From positions 366,591 through 430,590 of the forward strand of contig NZ_WWEN01000004.1 in NCBI RefSeq assembly GCF_009857745.1: a stretch of DNA of 64,000 nucleotides, read 5' to 3'. Shown in pieces: positions 53,608 through 61,150 of the stretch. Source of the DNA: Thalassovita mangrovi. GTDB lineage: Bacteria; Pseudomonadota; Alphaproteobacteria; Rhodobacterales; Rhodobacteraceae. The first letter of the stretch is position 1, and each line of letters opens with the position of its first letter. Below the pieces are notes generated by a model. It was not told the DNA's origin. It saw only the letters and a list, made by a program, of their open reading frames with translations, and did no database searches. Made by a program: the position numbers and the translations under genes.

Positions 53608-54873
53608 TTACTGGAAAACGGCCGAGGGATTGTCGAGGCTGTCGGAGCCTTCGACTTCGATCCCGTCGAGACCGAGCGCGGCGACGACGCGTTCGAACGA
53701 CTTGGCCTGATCGATCAACCCGTTGACGCCGCCCATGATCAGTTCCTCGCCCTTGATGCTGCCACGCTGCAGCATCTGGTCATAGGCGAAACCGTTGTCG
53801 GCGGCGTCCTTCAGCGCGCCGAGCGCGGTCATGGTGGTGTCGAGCTTGGCCTTCACCTCGGCGTCCAGCGCGGCGTCCTTGGCGGCGACCAGATCGCTGA
53901 GCGAGGGGCCCGACACGACGCTGCCGTCGACCCGGGTGTAGCTGCCCAGGTACACGTTCTGGATGCCCTTGCCGTCGTAATAATGGCTGTTATGGGTGTT
54001 GTCCGAGAAGCAATCGTGCTCTTCCTCGGGATCGTTCAGCATCAGCCCCAGGCGCATCCGTTCGCCGGCCTGTTCGCCGTAGGACAGGCTGCCCATGCCG
54101 GTCAGCATCGCGGTCAGGCCCGCGGTGTCGTCGGCCAGCACGGTTTCACGCGCTTCGCCGCCCGCCGCCCATTGCGCGGCCATGAATTCCAGGTCCGACA
54201 CCAGCAGATCAGCCGCGGCCTTCAGGTAAGCGGCGCGGCGGTCGCAATGGTCACCCGTGCAACCGTCGCCCTGGATGAAATCGGTATAGGGACGGTTGCC
54301 CGCGCCTTCGCCGGTGCCGTTCAGATCCTGACCCCAAAGCAGGAATTCGATCGCGTGATAGCCGGTGGCGACGTTGGAATCGATCCCGTCGGCTTCGTGC
54401 AGGGTGTTCGCCAGCAGGTCGGGGGTGATGTCGGTGGCGTCAACTTCGGTGCCCGACAGGGTGAAGACCGGGGTCGCCACCACGTTCAGCGCGGCATAGT
54501 CGTTTTCATCCGAGTCCCCGTAGGACGCATCGACATAGTCGATCAGACCTTCGTCCAGCGGCCAGGCGTTCACCTTGCCTTCCCAATCGTCGACGATGGC
54601 ATTGCCGAAGCGGAAGACCTCGGTCTGCTGGTACGGATTGCGCGAGGCCAGCCAGGCGTCTTTCGCCGCCTGCAGCGTGTCCGCCGAAGGATCGGCGATC
54701 AGCGCATCGACCGCCGCTTGCAACGCCTTGGCGGTGCTCAGGCTGTCGGCGTATTCGGCGGCGGCGATATCGGCATAGGTTTCCAGAACCGCCCGGGGCG
54801 TCGGGGCCTCGGCCAGGGCGGCGGTGCCCAGCGTCAGTGCCAGCGCAGTCGTGATCAGGAAAGGGGTCTTCAT
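53608..54873 (-). CDS. Imelysin-family iron-uptake protein (IrpA/M75)
   Basis: 421 residues from ATG 54873 with signal peptide (MKTPFLITTALALTLGTAALA). Duplicated imelysin fold with intact GxHxxE as GYHAIEFLLWGQD near residue 165; blocks WLASRNPYQQTEVFRFGNA, DDWEGKVNAWPLDEGLIDYV and MRLGLMLNDPEEEHDCFSDNTHNSHYYD are characteristic of IrpA-type proteins. Periplasmic iron binding, needed for growth at low iron in homologs. Its acidic pI is in keeping. It follows hemP by 62 bp. Confidence 0.92.
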   Translation of the reverse strand: MKTPFLITTALALTLGTAALAEAPTPRAVLETYADIAAAEYADSLSTAKALQAAVDALIADPSADTLQAAKDAWLASRNPYQQTEVFRFGNAIVDDWEGKVNAWPLDEGLIDYVDASYGDSDENDYAALNVVATPVFTLSGTEVDATDITPDLLANTLHEADGIDSNVATGYHAIEFLLWGQDLNGTGEGAGNRPYTDFIQGDGCTGDHCDRRAAYLKAAADLLVSDLEFMAAQWAAGGEARETVLADDTAGLTAMLTGMGSLSYGEQAGERMRLGLMLNDPEEEHDCFSDNTHNSHYYDGKGIQNVYLGSYTRVDGSVVSGPSLSDLVAAKDAALDAEVKAKLDTTMTALGALKDAADNGFAYDQMLQRGSIKGEELIMGGVNGLIDQAKSFERVVAALGLDGIEVEGSDSLDNPSAVFQ

Positions 54874-54935
54874 GGTGTCTGTCCTCGTAGGGTCGTTTTT
54901 ATGTATCGGTCGTGGTGCTGTGGGCGGCGCCTGGA

Positions 54936-55109
54936 TCACTTGGTCAGGATCAGCTTGCCGGCCCGGGTGATCCGCAGGCTGTAGACCTGGTCGCGCAGGA
55001 CGATCAGGGCCTGGTTGCCGCCCTGTGTCAGATCTTCGGCCAGATGTGTCGGCAGCGAAGGCAGATCGACTTCCGCTGCACCGTCTTTGTTCAGTCTCAT
55101 CGTGGTCAT
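54936..55109 (-). CDS. hemP: Hemin uptake protein HemP
   Basis: 57 residues from ATG 55109 with a CGGGAGAG ribosome site. C-terminal block ALIVLRDQVYSLRITRAGKLILTK matches the HemP consensus (YxLRxTRxGKLILTK). HemP is a small heme-responsive activator or heme-handling protein linked to heme uptake. Its presence ties the imelysin operon to heme/iron limitation. It overlaps the small upstream gene by ATGA. Confidence 0.88.
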   Translation of the reverse strand: MTTMRLNKDGAAEVDLPSLPTHLAEDLTQGGNQALIVLRDQVYSLRITRAGKLILTK

Positions 55110-55270
55110 GCCAGTCTCTCCCGCTGCTCTAGGCGATCGAGAAGCCACTCCATGGAAAAGCAATCCCCCATCCCGGTTTCGGCCAGGATCGAAAGAAGCA
55201 CGGGGCGTTCGGTGCGGGGTTCGATCCCGTCCCGCTTGGGGGCAGCCATGCTGGTGCGCGCGTTTCTCAT
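55106..55270 (-). CDS. Small unknown protein leading the iron operon
   Basis: 54 residues from ATG 55270, with AAGGGAAG eight bases upstream. The sequence includes TERPVLLSILAETGMGDCFS and ends WLLDRLEQRERLA. It overlaps the hemP start as ATGA, which suggests real translation. No family is recognised. It lies immediately after the operon's promoter region, so could be a leader peptide or small regulator of iron uptake. Confidence 0.55.
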   Translation of the reverse strand: MRNARTSMAAPKRDGIEPRTERPVLLSILAETGMGDCFSMEWLLDRLEQRERLA

Positions 55271-55351
55271 AGCGAACTTCCCTTGTTGCATTGGAATCGG
55301 GCTACCGCGGCTGCGCGGATGGCTGGATATGGGCAATAACTGAGTGATTTG

Positions 55352-55366
55352 GTTGGATTAGTCAAC
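55352..55366. promoter_or_regulatory. Candidate operator/promoter of the iron operon
   Basis: GTTGGATTAGTCAAC, an imperfect dyad (10 of 15 positions symmetric). On the minus strand it contains TTGACT, followed 18 bp later by AGTTAT, a possible promoter. The stretch is AT-rich relative to its surroundings. Iron-responsive regulators of Rhodobacterales could act here; no consensus can be matched with certainty. Confidence 0.4.
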
Positions 55367-55496
55367 ACGAGTTTTTTAGTCGGGAATAATTTTCCCGGTT
55401 TTTCCTGCTTTTGCAGGGCGCACAGGCCATGGCTTAGGCGTGCGCGATGCAGTAGGACAGGGTAACCGCCGCTTCCGGCACCGGAAAGAACCAGAC

Positions 55497-56552
55497 ATGG
55501 CCAAGACGCTGAAACTGACCTCCCTGAGCGATCTGTCGTCGCTGCCCTATGACGACATCATCGATGTGCGTTCGCCCTCGGAATATGCCGAGGATCACGT
55601 GCCCGGCGCGATCAGCCTGCCGGTGCTGGACGATGCCGAACGCGCCGAGGTCGGCACGATCTATGTCCAGCAGGACCCGTTCCTGGCCCGCAAGCTGGGC
55701 GCCGCTTTGGTGGCGAAGAACGCGGCGAAACATCTGCAGGGGCCGTTGTCAGACCGCGACGGCGGCTGGCGGCCGCTGGTCTATTGCTGGCGCGGCGGCC
55801 AGCGGTCGGGATCGTTCGCCTCGATCCTCGATCAGATCGGCTGGCGGGTCGGGTTGGTCGAGGGCGGCTACAAGGCCTATCGCAAGCTGGTGGTGAAGGC
55901 GCTGTACGACGACGCGGTGACACACCGGCTGGTGCTGATCGACGGCGGCACCGGCACCGGCAAGACGGAACTTTTGCATCACCTGCAACGGGCCGGGGCG
56001 CAGGTTCTGGACCTCGAAGGCATGGCGGAACATCGCGGGTCGCTGCTCGGCGGGTTCGCCAGTGGTCAGCCGTCGCAGAAATGCTTTGAATCGCGGTTGG
56101 CGATGGCGCTGGCCCGGCTTGATGCGGCGCGGCCGGTCTTCGTCGAGGCCGAAAGCAACAAGATCGGCAAGCTGATCATCCCGCCTACGGTGTGGCAGGC
56201 GATGCTGAAGGCCGATCACCTTGTCGTCACCGCGCCGCTGCAGGCGCGGGCGGAGTTCCTGATCCGCGCCTATGCCGACGTGATCGATGATCTGGACGAA
56301 CTGTGCGAGCGGCTGCGCTACCTGGCGCGGTTCCACGGGCACGAGGCGGTGGAGCACTGGCAGGAGCTGGCGCGGTCGGGCGATCACCTGCAATTGGCGC
56401 GCGAACTGGTCGAGATGCATTACGATCCCAGCTATCGCCGGTCGTCGCGCCGGGCGAGCGATCCGCTGGCCGAGATCGCGCTGGACGGGCTTCAGGACGC
56501 CGATCTGGCGGCGGCGGTGCCTCGGGTTTTGGCGGAGGTCGGCGCGGAGTAA
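55497..56552 (+). CDS. mnmH: tRNA 2-selenouridine synthase
   Basis: Replaces sulfur by selenium in 2-thiouridine at the tRNA wobble position, using selenophosphate. 351 residues from ATG 55497. Rhodanese domain at the N-terminus with active-site Cys in VYCWRGGQRSGS near residue 97; P-loop GGTGTGKTE at ~149-157 in the second half; SHRGSLLGG-like EHRGSLLGGFASGQPSQK follows. Length is typical (~350-365). Converges with the SelD fusion that makes its substrate. Confidence 0.93.
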   Translation: MAKTLKLTSLSDLSSLPYDDIIDVRSPSEYAEDHVPGAISLPVLDDAERAEVGTIYVQQDPFLARKLGAALVAKNAAKHLQGPLSDRDGGWRPLVYCWRGGQRSGSFASILDQIGWRVGLVEGGYKAYRKLVVKALYDDAVTHRLVLIDGGTGTGKTELLHHLQRAGAQVLDLEGMAEHRGSLLGGFASGQPSQKCFESRLAMALARLDAARPVFVEAESNKIGKLIIPPTVWQAMLKADHLVVTAPLQARAEFLIRAYADVIDDLDELCERLRYLARFHGHEAVEHWQELARSGDHLQLARELVEMHYDPSYRRSSRRASDPLAEIALDGLQDADLAAAVPRVLAEVGAE

Positions 56553-56584
56553 ACAGGCCCAAGCCCGGAACAAGGCCGAAGGCC

Positions 56585-56624
56585 GCCGGGCCAGCGCCAC
56601 CCCGCGGACTGGCGCTGGCCCGGC
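56585..56624. terminator. Long stem-loop between mnmH and selD
   Basis: GCCGGGCCAGCGCCA (56585-56599) with TGGCGCTGGCCCGGC (56610-56624), a 15-bp perfect stem and 10-base loop between convergent stops. Probably a bidirectional terminator though T runs are lacking. Confidence 0.65.
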
Positions 56625-56638
56625 TTATCCCCTTGCAA

Positions 56639-58813
56639 TCAAATGCAGCTGATCACCGGCGCGCCGTCGGTCAGGTGCCCGATCCGCGCCGCCGGAATGC
56701 CCATCTCGTGCAGTTTCGCCATCAATCCATCGGCCTGATCCGCCGCCACCGCCGCCAGCAATCCGCCCGCGGTCTGGGGATCGTGCAGCAGGATGCCGCG
56801 CGGGCCGGTGGCGTTGACCAGCGGCGCATGGGCGAAGTTGGCGTCGTAAAGGGTCGAGCGCACGCCCGCCTCGGCCAGGTCCAGCGCGCCGTTGTAGAAC
56901 AGCAGGCTGTCCAGCGCGATCTCGGCGCCGGTGCCCGAGGCCTTGCAGATCGCCATCAAATGCCCGGCCAGCCCGAATCCGGTCACGTCCGTCATCGCGT
57001 GCGCGCCGCGCAGGATTTCGGCCGCCTTTGCCTGCGGCTGCGCCATCACCTGAAGCATCCGCATCACGTCGCGGCCATTCGCCTTGCCCTGCATTTCGGC
57101 CGCCAGGATGGTGCCGCTGCCCAGGGGCCGGGTCAGGATCAACACGTCGCCGGGCTGTCCGCCCGATTGCTGGATCGGGGCCTCGGCCAACCCGGTGACG
57201 GTGAACCCGATGGTCAGCTCGCCGCCCAGCGTCGAATGGCCGCCGACGATTTCCGCGCCCGCGTCGCGGAACACCTCGCCCGCCGCGCGCATGATCTCGG
57301 CCAGGGTGCGCCGTTGCAGCGTGTCGTTCATCCGCGGCAGGATCACGTTGGTCAGCACCGCCTGCGGCGCGGCCCCCATCGACCAGACATCGCCCAGGGC
57401 GTGGATCGCGGTGATCCGCGCCATCAGGGCGGGGTCCTCGGTAAAGGCGCGCAGGTGGTCGGTGGTCAGCACCTGTTTGACCCCGCCGATATCGAGCGTC
57501 GCGGCATCGTCCCCGGCGCCGGTCAGAACATCTACGCGGTCCACCTGCGGCAGGGAGGCCAGCACATCGGACAGAGCCCCGGGGCCGACCTTGGACCCGC
57601 ACCCGGCGCAGACAGGTTGCCCGTCGCCCAGTTCCTCGGCCACGCCAAGCGCCGCGATCGTGGGCGCGGCGGGGGCATCCATCGCGGGCAGGTCGTGGAA
57701 CATGGACATGAACTTGCGGTCGATCCGGTCCTTCCAGCGCCACAGCCACGGGCCCGACCAGGGCCGCCCGTATTTTTCCGCCAGCGCCGATTTTTCACCC
57801 AGCGAAATCAGCTTCAGGTAATCCTTCTGCGGGTGATAGGGGCGCAGCGAATGCCCGGTCAGCACGGCGCGCAGGTTGTCATGCAACACGGGGGCCGCGC
57901 GCACTGCGTAAACCCCGGCCTTGGGGCGCGGCGCGTGGGTCATATGGGCGCAATCGCCCACCGCGAACAGATCGTCATGCCCCTCGACCAGCAACGTGGC
58001 GCCGACATTGACGAACCCGTCGGTCAGCGGCAGGCCGGTATCCTGCAGCCAGGGCTGGGGCAGCGCGCCCGCGGCGCCGATGGTCAGCGCCGATGGGATC
58101 ACCTGCCCGGTGCGCAGGCGCGGGCCTTCGGCGGTGAATTCTGCGATATCGGCACCGGTCCACAGGGTGACGTCGTTTGCCTCCAACGCGCGCATCAGCC
58201 GATCGCGGGTATCGGCCCCGGTGCCGGTCAGATTGTCGCGCGCCTCGATCAATGTGACCTTGGCCTTGCCGATTGCCTTGCGCAAGGCAAAGGCCATCGC
58301 CATCGCCAGTTCCACCCCGGCGACGCCGCCGCCGATCACGGTGACCGGGCCTGCTTCGCCCTTGGCTTCGGCCTCGGCCAGGAAATCGCGCCAGCGCGCG
58401 GCATAGACATCCAGCGGCTTGGCCCCGATCGCGTGGTCGGTGAAGCCGCGCATCTGCGGCAATTCCGTGGTGATCCCGATATCGAGAGAGGCGACATCGT
58501 ATTCGATCACCCCGTGGCCCTCGACGGTGACGGTCTTGGCCTGCGGGTCCAGCGCCACCGCCCGCCCGTCGATCAGCCGCGCGCCCGCGAACCGCGCCAG
58601 CCGCACCAGGTCGATTTCCAGCTCGTCCTGGCGGTAATGCCCGGCGATATGGCCGGGCAGCATGCCGGAATAGGGGGCGGTGGGGCCGGGATTGATCACC
58701 GTCAGACGCACGCCGGGCAGCGGCCGCATCGCCCATTTGCGCAGCACCAAAGCGTGGCTGTGGCCGCCACCGATCAGCACCAGGTCACGGGTCAACGGAA
58801 TTTGCGGCTGCAT
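56639..58813 (-). CDS. selD: FAD/NAD(P)-oxidoreductase fused to selenophosphate synthetase
   Basis: 724 residues from ATG 58813 (AAAGG eight bases upstream; the GTG nine bases earlier abuts the site). N-terminal ~370 residues are an NDH-2-like FAD protein (LVLIGGGHSHALVL, VTVIGGGVAGVELAMAMA, LFAVGDCAHM). The C-terminal half is SelD: CAGCGSKVGPGAL with the catalytic Cys/Lys near residues 403-406, GDDAA, TTDHLRAFTEDP, GGHSTLGGEL and DVTGFGLAGHL. SelD makes selenophosphate from selenide and ATP; the flavin half may deliver reduced selenium. Such fusions are known in alphaproteobacteria. Confidence 0.94.
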   Translation of the reverse strand: MQPQIPLTRDLVLIGGGHSHALVLRKWAMRPLPGVRLTVINPGPTAPYSGMLPGHIAGHYRQDELEIDLVRLARFAGARLIDGRAVALDPQAKTVTVEGHGVIEYDVASLDIGITTELPQMRGFTDHAIGAKPLDVYAARWRDFLAEAEAKGEAGPVTVIGGGVAGVELAMAMAFALRKAIGKAKVTLIEARDNLTGTGADTRDRLMRALEANDVTLWTGADIAEFTAEGPRLRTGQVIPSALTIGAAGALPQPWLQDTGLPLTDGFVNVGATLLVEGHDDLFAVGDCAHMTHAPRPKAGVYAVRAAPVLHDNLRAVLTGHSLRPYHPQKDYLKLISLGEKSALAEKYGRPWSGPWLWRWKDRIDRKFMSMFHDLPAMDAPAAPTIAALGVAEELGDGQPVCAGCGSKVGPGALSDVLASLPQVDRVDVLTGAGDDAATLDIGGVKQVLTTDHLRAFTEDPALMARITAIHALGDVWSMGAAPQAVLTNVILPRMNDTLQRRTLAEIMRAAGEVFRDAGAEIVGGHSTLGGELTIGFTVTGLAEAPIQQSGGQPGDVLILTRPLGSGTILAAEMQGKANGRDVMRMLQVMAQPQAKAAEILRGAHAMTDVTGFGLAGHLMAICKASGTGAEIALDSLLFYNGALDLAEAGVRSTLYDANFAHAPLVNATGPRGILLHDPQTAGGLLAAVAADQADGLMAKLHEMGIPAARIGHLTDGAPVISCI

Positions 58814-58889
58814 CGGCGGCACCTTTCACGGGATCACGTGCGAAATACCTAATGCGTTCCGCGCGCAACCGCTAGGGGGCGTGTGCGGA

Positions 58890-59903
58890 TCAGCCGCGCG
58901 GTGGGCGGGTTGATGCGATGCCGGGAACGATTTCCACCCCGATGCCCTCGGCCCGGGCGTCTTGCAGGTCCAAAGCGGCCGTATCCGGGTTGCCGCCGAT
59001 CAGCCGCACCACCTTGCGGCCCTGCCGGGCGGCGCGCATCATCTCGGCCTCGATCCGGTCCTGCGGCCAGCCGCGCCCGGTCAGCGGATCGCCCAGGCAC
59101 ACCCGTTCGGCGTCGCGCCGCGCCAGTTCCAGGATACCGGGATCGACCGAGCGGTCGCAGAGGATGACATCGGCCTCCTGCAGCCGTTCCACCGCGCGCA
59201 GCGTCAGCAGGTCGCGATCGCCGGGGCCTGCGCCGACCACGCTGATCACGCCCTTGTCGGTGCCATCGGGCGCGCCGCCGCTTGAAATCGCGGTCTTCAG
59301 CATCTCTGCCGCCTCGCGCTCGGCGCCGCGCTTGAAGGCCAGCCAGGGCGCGCCGGAAAAGCTCCAGCGCCAGAAATCGCGGCGGCGGGGTTTAGTGACC
59401 TTCTCGGCCACCGCATCGCGCAACCGCCCCGCAAGCGCGGCGTAGCTGCCCAGCCGCGGGTCGAGCAGCCGTTCGAAATCGGTTTTCAGCCGCCGCGCCA
59501 GCACCGGGGCCGCGCCTTCGGTCCCGATTGCCACCACCACCGGATCGCGGTCGACGATCGACGGCGTTGTCGCGTCGCACAGGTCGGGCTGGTCGACCAC
59601 GTTGACCAATGCCCCGGCCTGTTTCGCCAGCTTGTGCAGCGCGGCGTCGGTGTCGGTGCAGCCGGTGGCGATGAAGACCAGCGCGGTATCGGCGAAATGA
59701 TCCGGGGTTGCGGGGCCGGGGATGTGGCTGGCGCGGCCCTCGGCCACGATAGCGCACAATTCGTCGTCCAGATCGGGGGCGAGGAAGGTCAAGGCGGCCT
59801 CGGTCTTCAGCATCAGCCGGGCCTTTTGCGCCGCCTGTTCGCCGCCGCCCGCGATCACCACCCGGCGGCCTGCCATTTTCACGAACATCGGAAAGGATTT
59901 CAT
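58890..59903 (-). CDS. cysG: CysG-like siroheme synthase with truncated methylase domain
   Basis: 337 residues from ATG 59903 (E. coli CysG is 457). N-terminal precorrin-2 dehydrogenase/ferrochelatase domain: SFPMFVKMAGRRVVIAGGGEQAAQKARLM, NVVDQPDLCDAT, VVVAIGTEGAAPVLARRLK. The C-terminal SUMT domain begins near residue 219 (VISVVGAGPGDRDLLTLRAVE, ADVILCDRSV) but stops after VPGIAS, about half its usual length, and the GGDPFVFGRG block reads GGNPDTAALDLQDA. It probably keeps siroheme insertion/oxidation but lacks uroporphyrinogen methylation, requiring a separate CobA. Confidence 0.85.
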   Translation of the reverse strand: MKSFPMFVKMAGRRVVIAGGGEQAAQKARLMLKTEAALTFLAPDLDDELCAIVAEGRASHIPGPATPDHFADTALVFIATGCTDTDAALHKLAKQAGALVNVVDQPDLCDATTPSIVDRDPVVVAIGTEGAAPVLARRLKTDFERLLDPRLGSYAALAGRLRDAVAEKVTKPRRRDFWRWSFSGAPWLAFKRGAEREAAEMLKTAISSGGAPDGTDKGVISVVGAGPGDRDLLTLRAVERLQEADVILCDRSVDPGILELARRDAERVCLGDPLTGRGWPQDRIEAEMMRAARQGRKVVRLIGGNPDTAALDLQDARAEGIGVEIVPGIASTRPPRG

Positions 59904-60298
59904 GCGCGTGCTCCTAAGCTGGAGCACCACATAGCGGCTCGGGGGCACCGTGCAACCCTGCCCGGCGGTGAGCTGTTTCCGGGGGGCTGGTCGAGGCGCG
60001 GTCGGCTCAGAACTGTATTTTTCAATGAATAAAGCTGCTTACACGCACCGGAAGCGAGGAAAAGCGGGTTGAGCGGGTTTGCTCAGACTGACCCGACCAT
60101 CGGGAAAGTCTTCTGTCAGGCGGAGCGCCAAGGTTGCGTCCTGTCCTCATCGCTGCGGCGGTTTGGACGGGGGCAATCGCATCGAGGAGCTTTGCGGGAA
60201 AACGTCCTTAAATGCTGCTGAACCCACGCCAAATTACCAAATTATCAAGCGTTCCGCCTGCGGGGCGCAAAACCGAGCTGCCGAATAACCGGCCCGGC
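59904..60298. other. 395-bp spacer without a recognisable gene
   Basis: No supported gene, tRNA or hairpin-terminator was found between cysG and nadC. A short AT-rich tract (AACTGTATTTTTCAATGAAT at ~60010) could hold the cysG promoter. A 69-codon open frame at 60079-60288 on the plus strand looks unlike a protein and is rejected. The composition is closer to decayed sequence than to a coding region. Confidence 0.5.
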
Positions 60299-61150
60299 TC
60301 AGAAATCGAGCCCGAGATCCAGCGTTTTCGCCGAATGGGTCAGTGCGCCCGAGGAGATGTAATCGACACCCGTCGCGGCGACCTCGGCGATGCGGCCCAG
60401 CGTCATGTTGCCCGACGCTTCCAGCACCAAACGTCCGCCGTTCAGCTTCACCGCCTGTTGCAGCGTGTGCGTGTCCATGTTGTCGAGCAGCACCACATCG
60501 GCGCCGCCAGTGCTCAGCACCTCTTCGAGCTGGTCCAAACGGTCAACCTCGATTTCCACCCGCACCATGTGGCTGGCATGGGCCTTGGTCGCTTCCAGCA
60601 CCGCCTTGACGCCACCGGCGGCGGCGATGTGGTTGTCCTTGATCAGGATCGCGTCGGACAGGCTGAAACGGTGGTTGAAGCCGCCGCCATGCAGCACCGC
60701 CTGTTTTTCCACGATGCGCAGGCCCGGCGTGGTCTTGCGGGTGCAGGTGATACGGGCCTGGGTGCCGTGGGTTTCGCGCACGAAATGGTGGGTCAGCGTG
60801 GCGATGCCCGTCAGCCGCCCGGCGAAGTTCAACGCCACCCGTTCGCCCGACAGGATCGAGGCGGCGGAACCTTCGATTTCCATCAGCGTGTCGCCCCTGG
60901 CGATGGTGTCGCCGTCGCGTTTCAGCGCGCGGATCGTCAGCGCCGGGTCGACCAGGCGGAAGGCGATGGCGGCGATCTGCAGCCCCGACACGATGCCGTC
61001 CTCGCGCGCGTTCAGCTTGGCGGTATAGGTCGCATCCGCCGGGATCACCGTGCGGGTGGTGATGTCGCCATAGGTGCCCAGGTCTTCCATCAGCGCGTTG
61101 CGCACCAGCGGTTCCAGGATCAGGTCGGGCAGGGTGGCGTAAGCGCTCAT
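60299..61150 (-). CDS. nadC: Nicotinate-nucleotide diphosphorylase (carboxylating)
   Basis: Converts quinolinate and PRPP to NaMN. 283 residues from ATG 61150 (MSAYATLPDL), overlapping nadB by ATGA. Family blocks: LVRNALMEDLGTYGDITTRT, LNFAGRLTGIATLTHHFVRE, TRKTTPGLRIVEKQAVLHGGG, LSDAILIKDNHIAAAGG and VDYISSGALTHSAKTLDLGLDF. Full length. Last gene of nadA-nadB-nadC. Confidence 0.97.
   Translation of the reverse strand: MSAYATLPDLILEPLVRNALMEDLGTYGDITTRTVIPADATYTAKLNAREDGIVSGLQIAAIAFRLVDPALTIRALKRDGDTIARGDTLMEIEGSAASILSGERVALNFAGRLTGIATLTHHFVRETHGTQARITCTRKTTPGLRIVEKQAVLHGGGFNHRFSLSDAILIKDNHIAAAGGVKAVLEATKAHASHMVRVEIEVDRLDQLEEVLSTGGADVVLLDNMDTHTLQQAVKLNGGRLVLEASGNMTLGRIAEVAATGVDYISSGALTHSAKTLDLGLDF

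Noticed and set aside
56303-58852. 849-codon plus-strand frame opposite selD
   Set aside because: The selD fusion is fully supported; the antisense product is Arg/Gly/His-rich noise.
60079-60288. 69-codon frame in the cysG-nadC spacer
   Set aside because: No ribosome site, no domain and no plausible composition; not supported as a gene.
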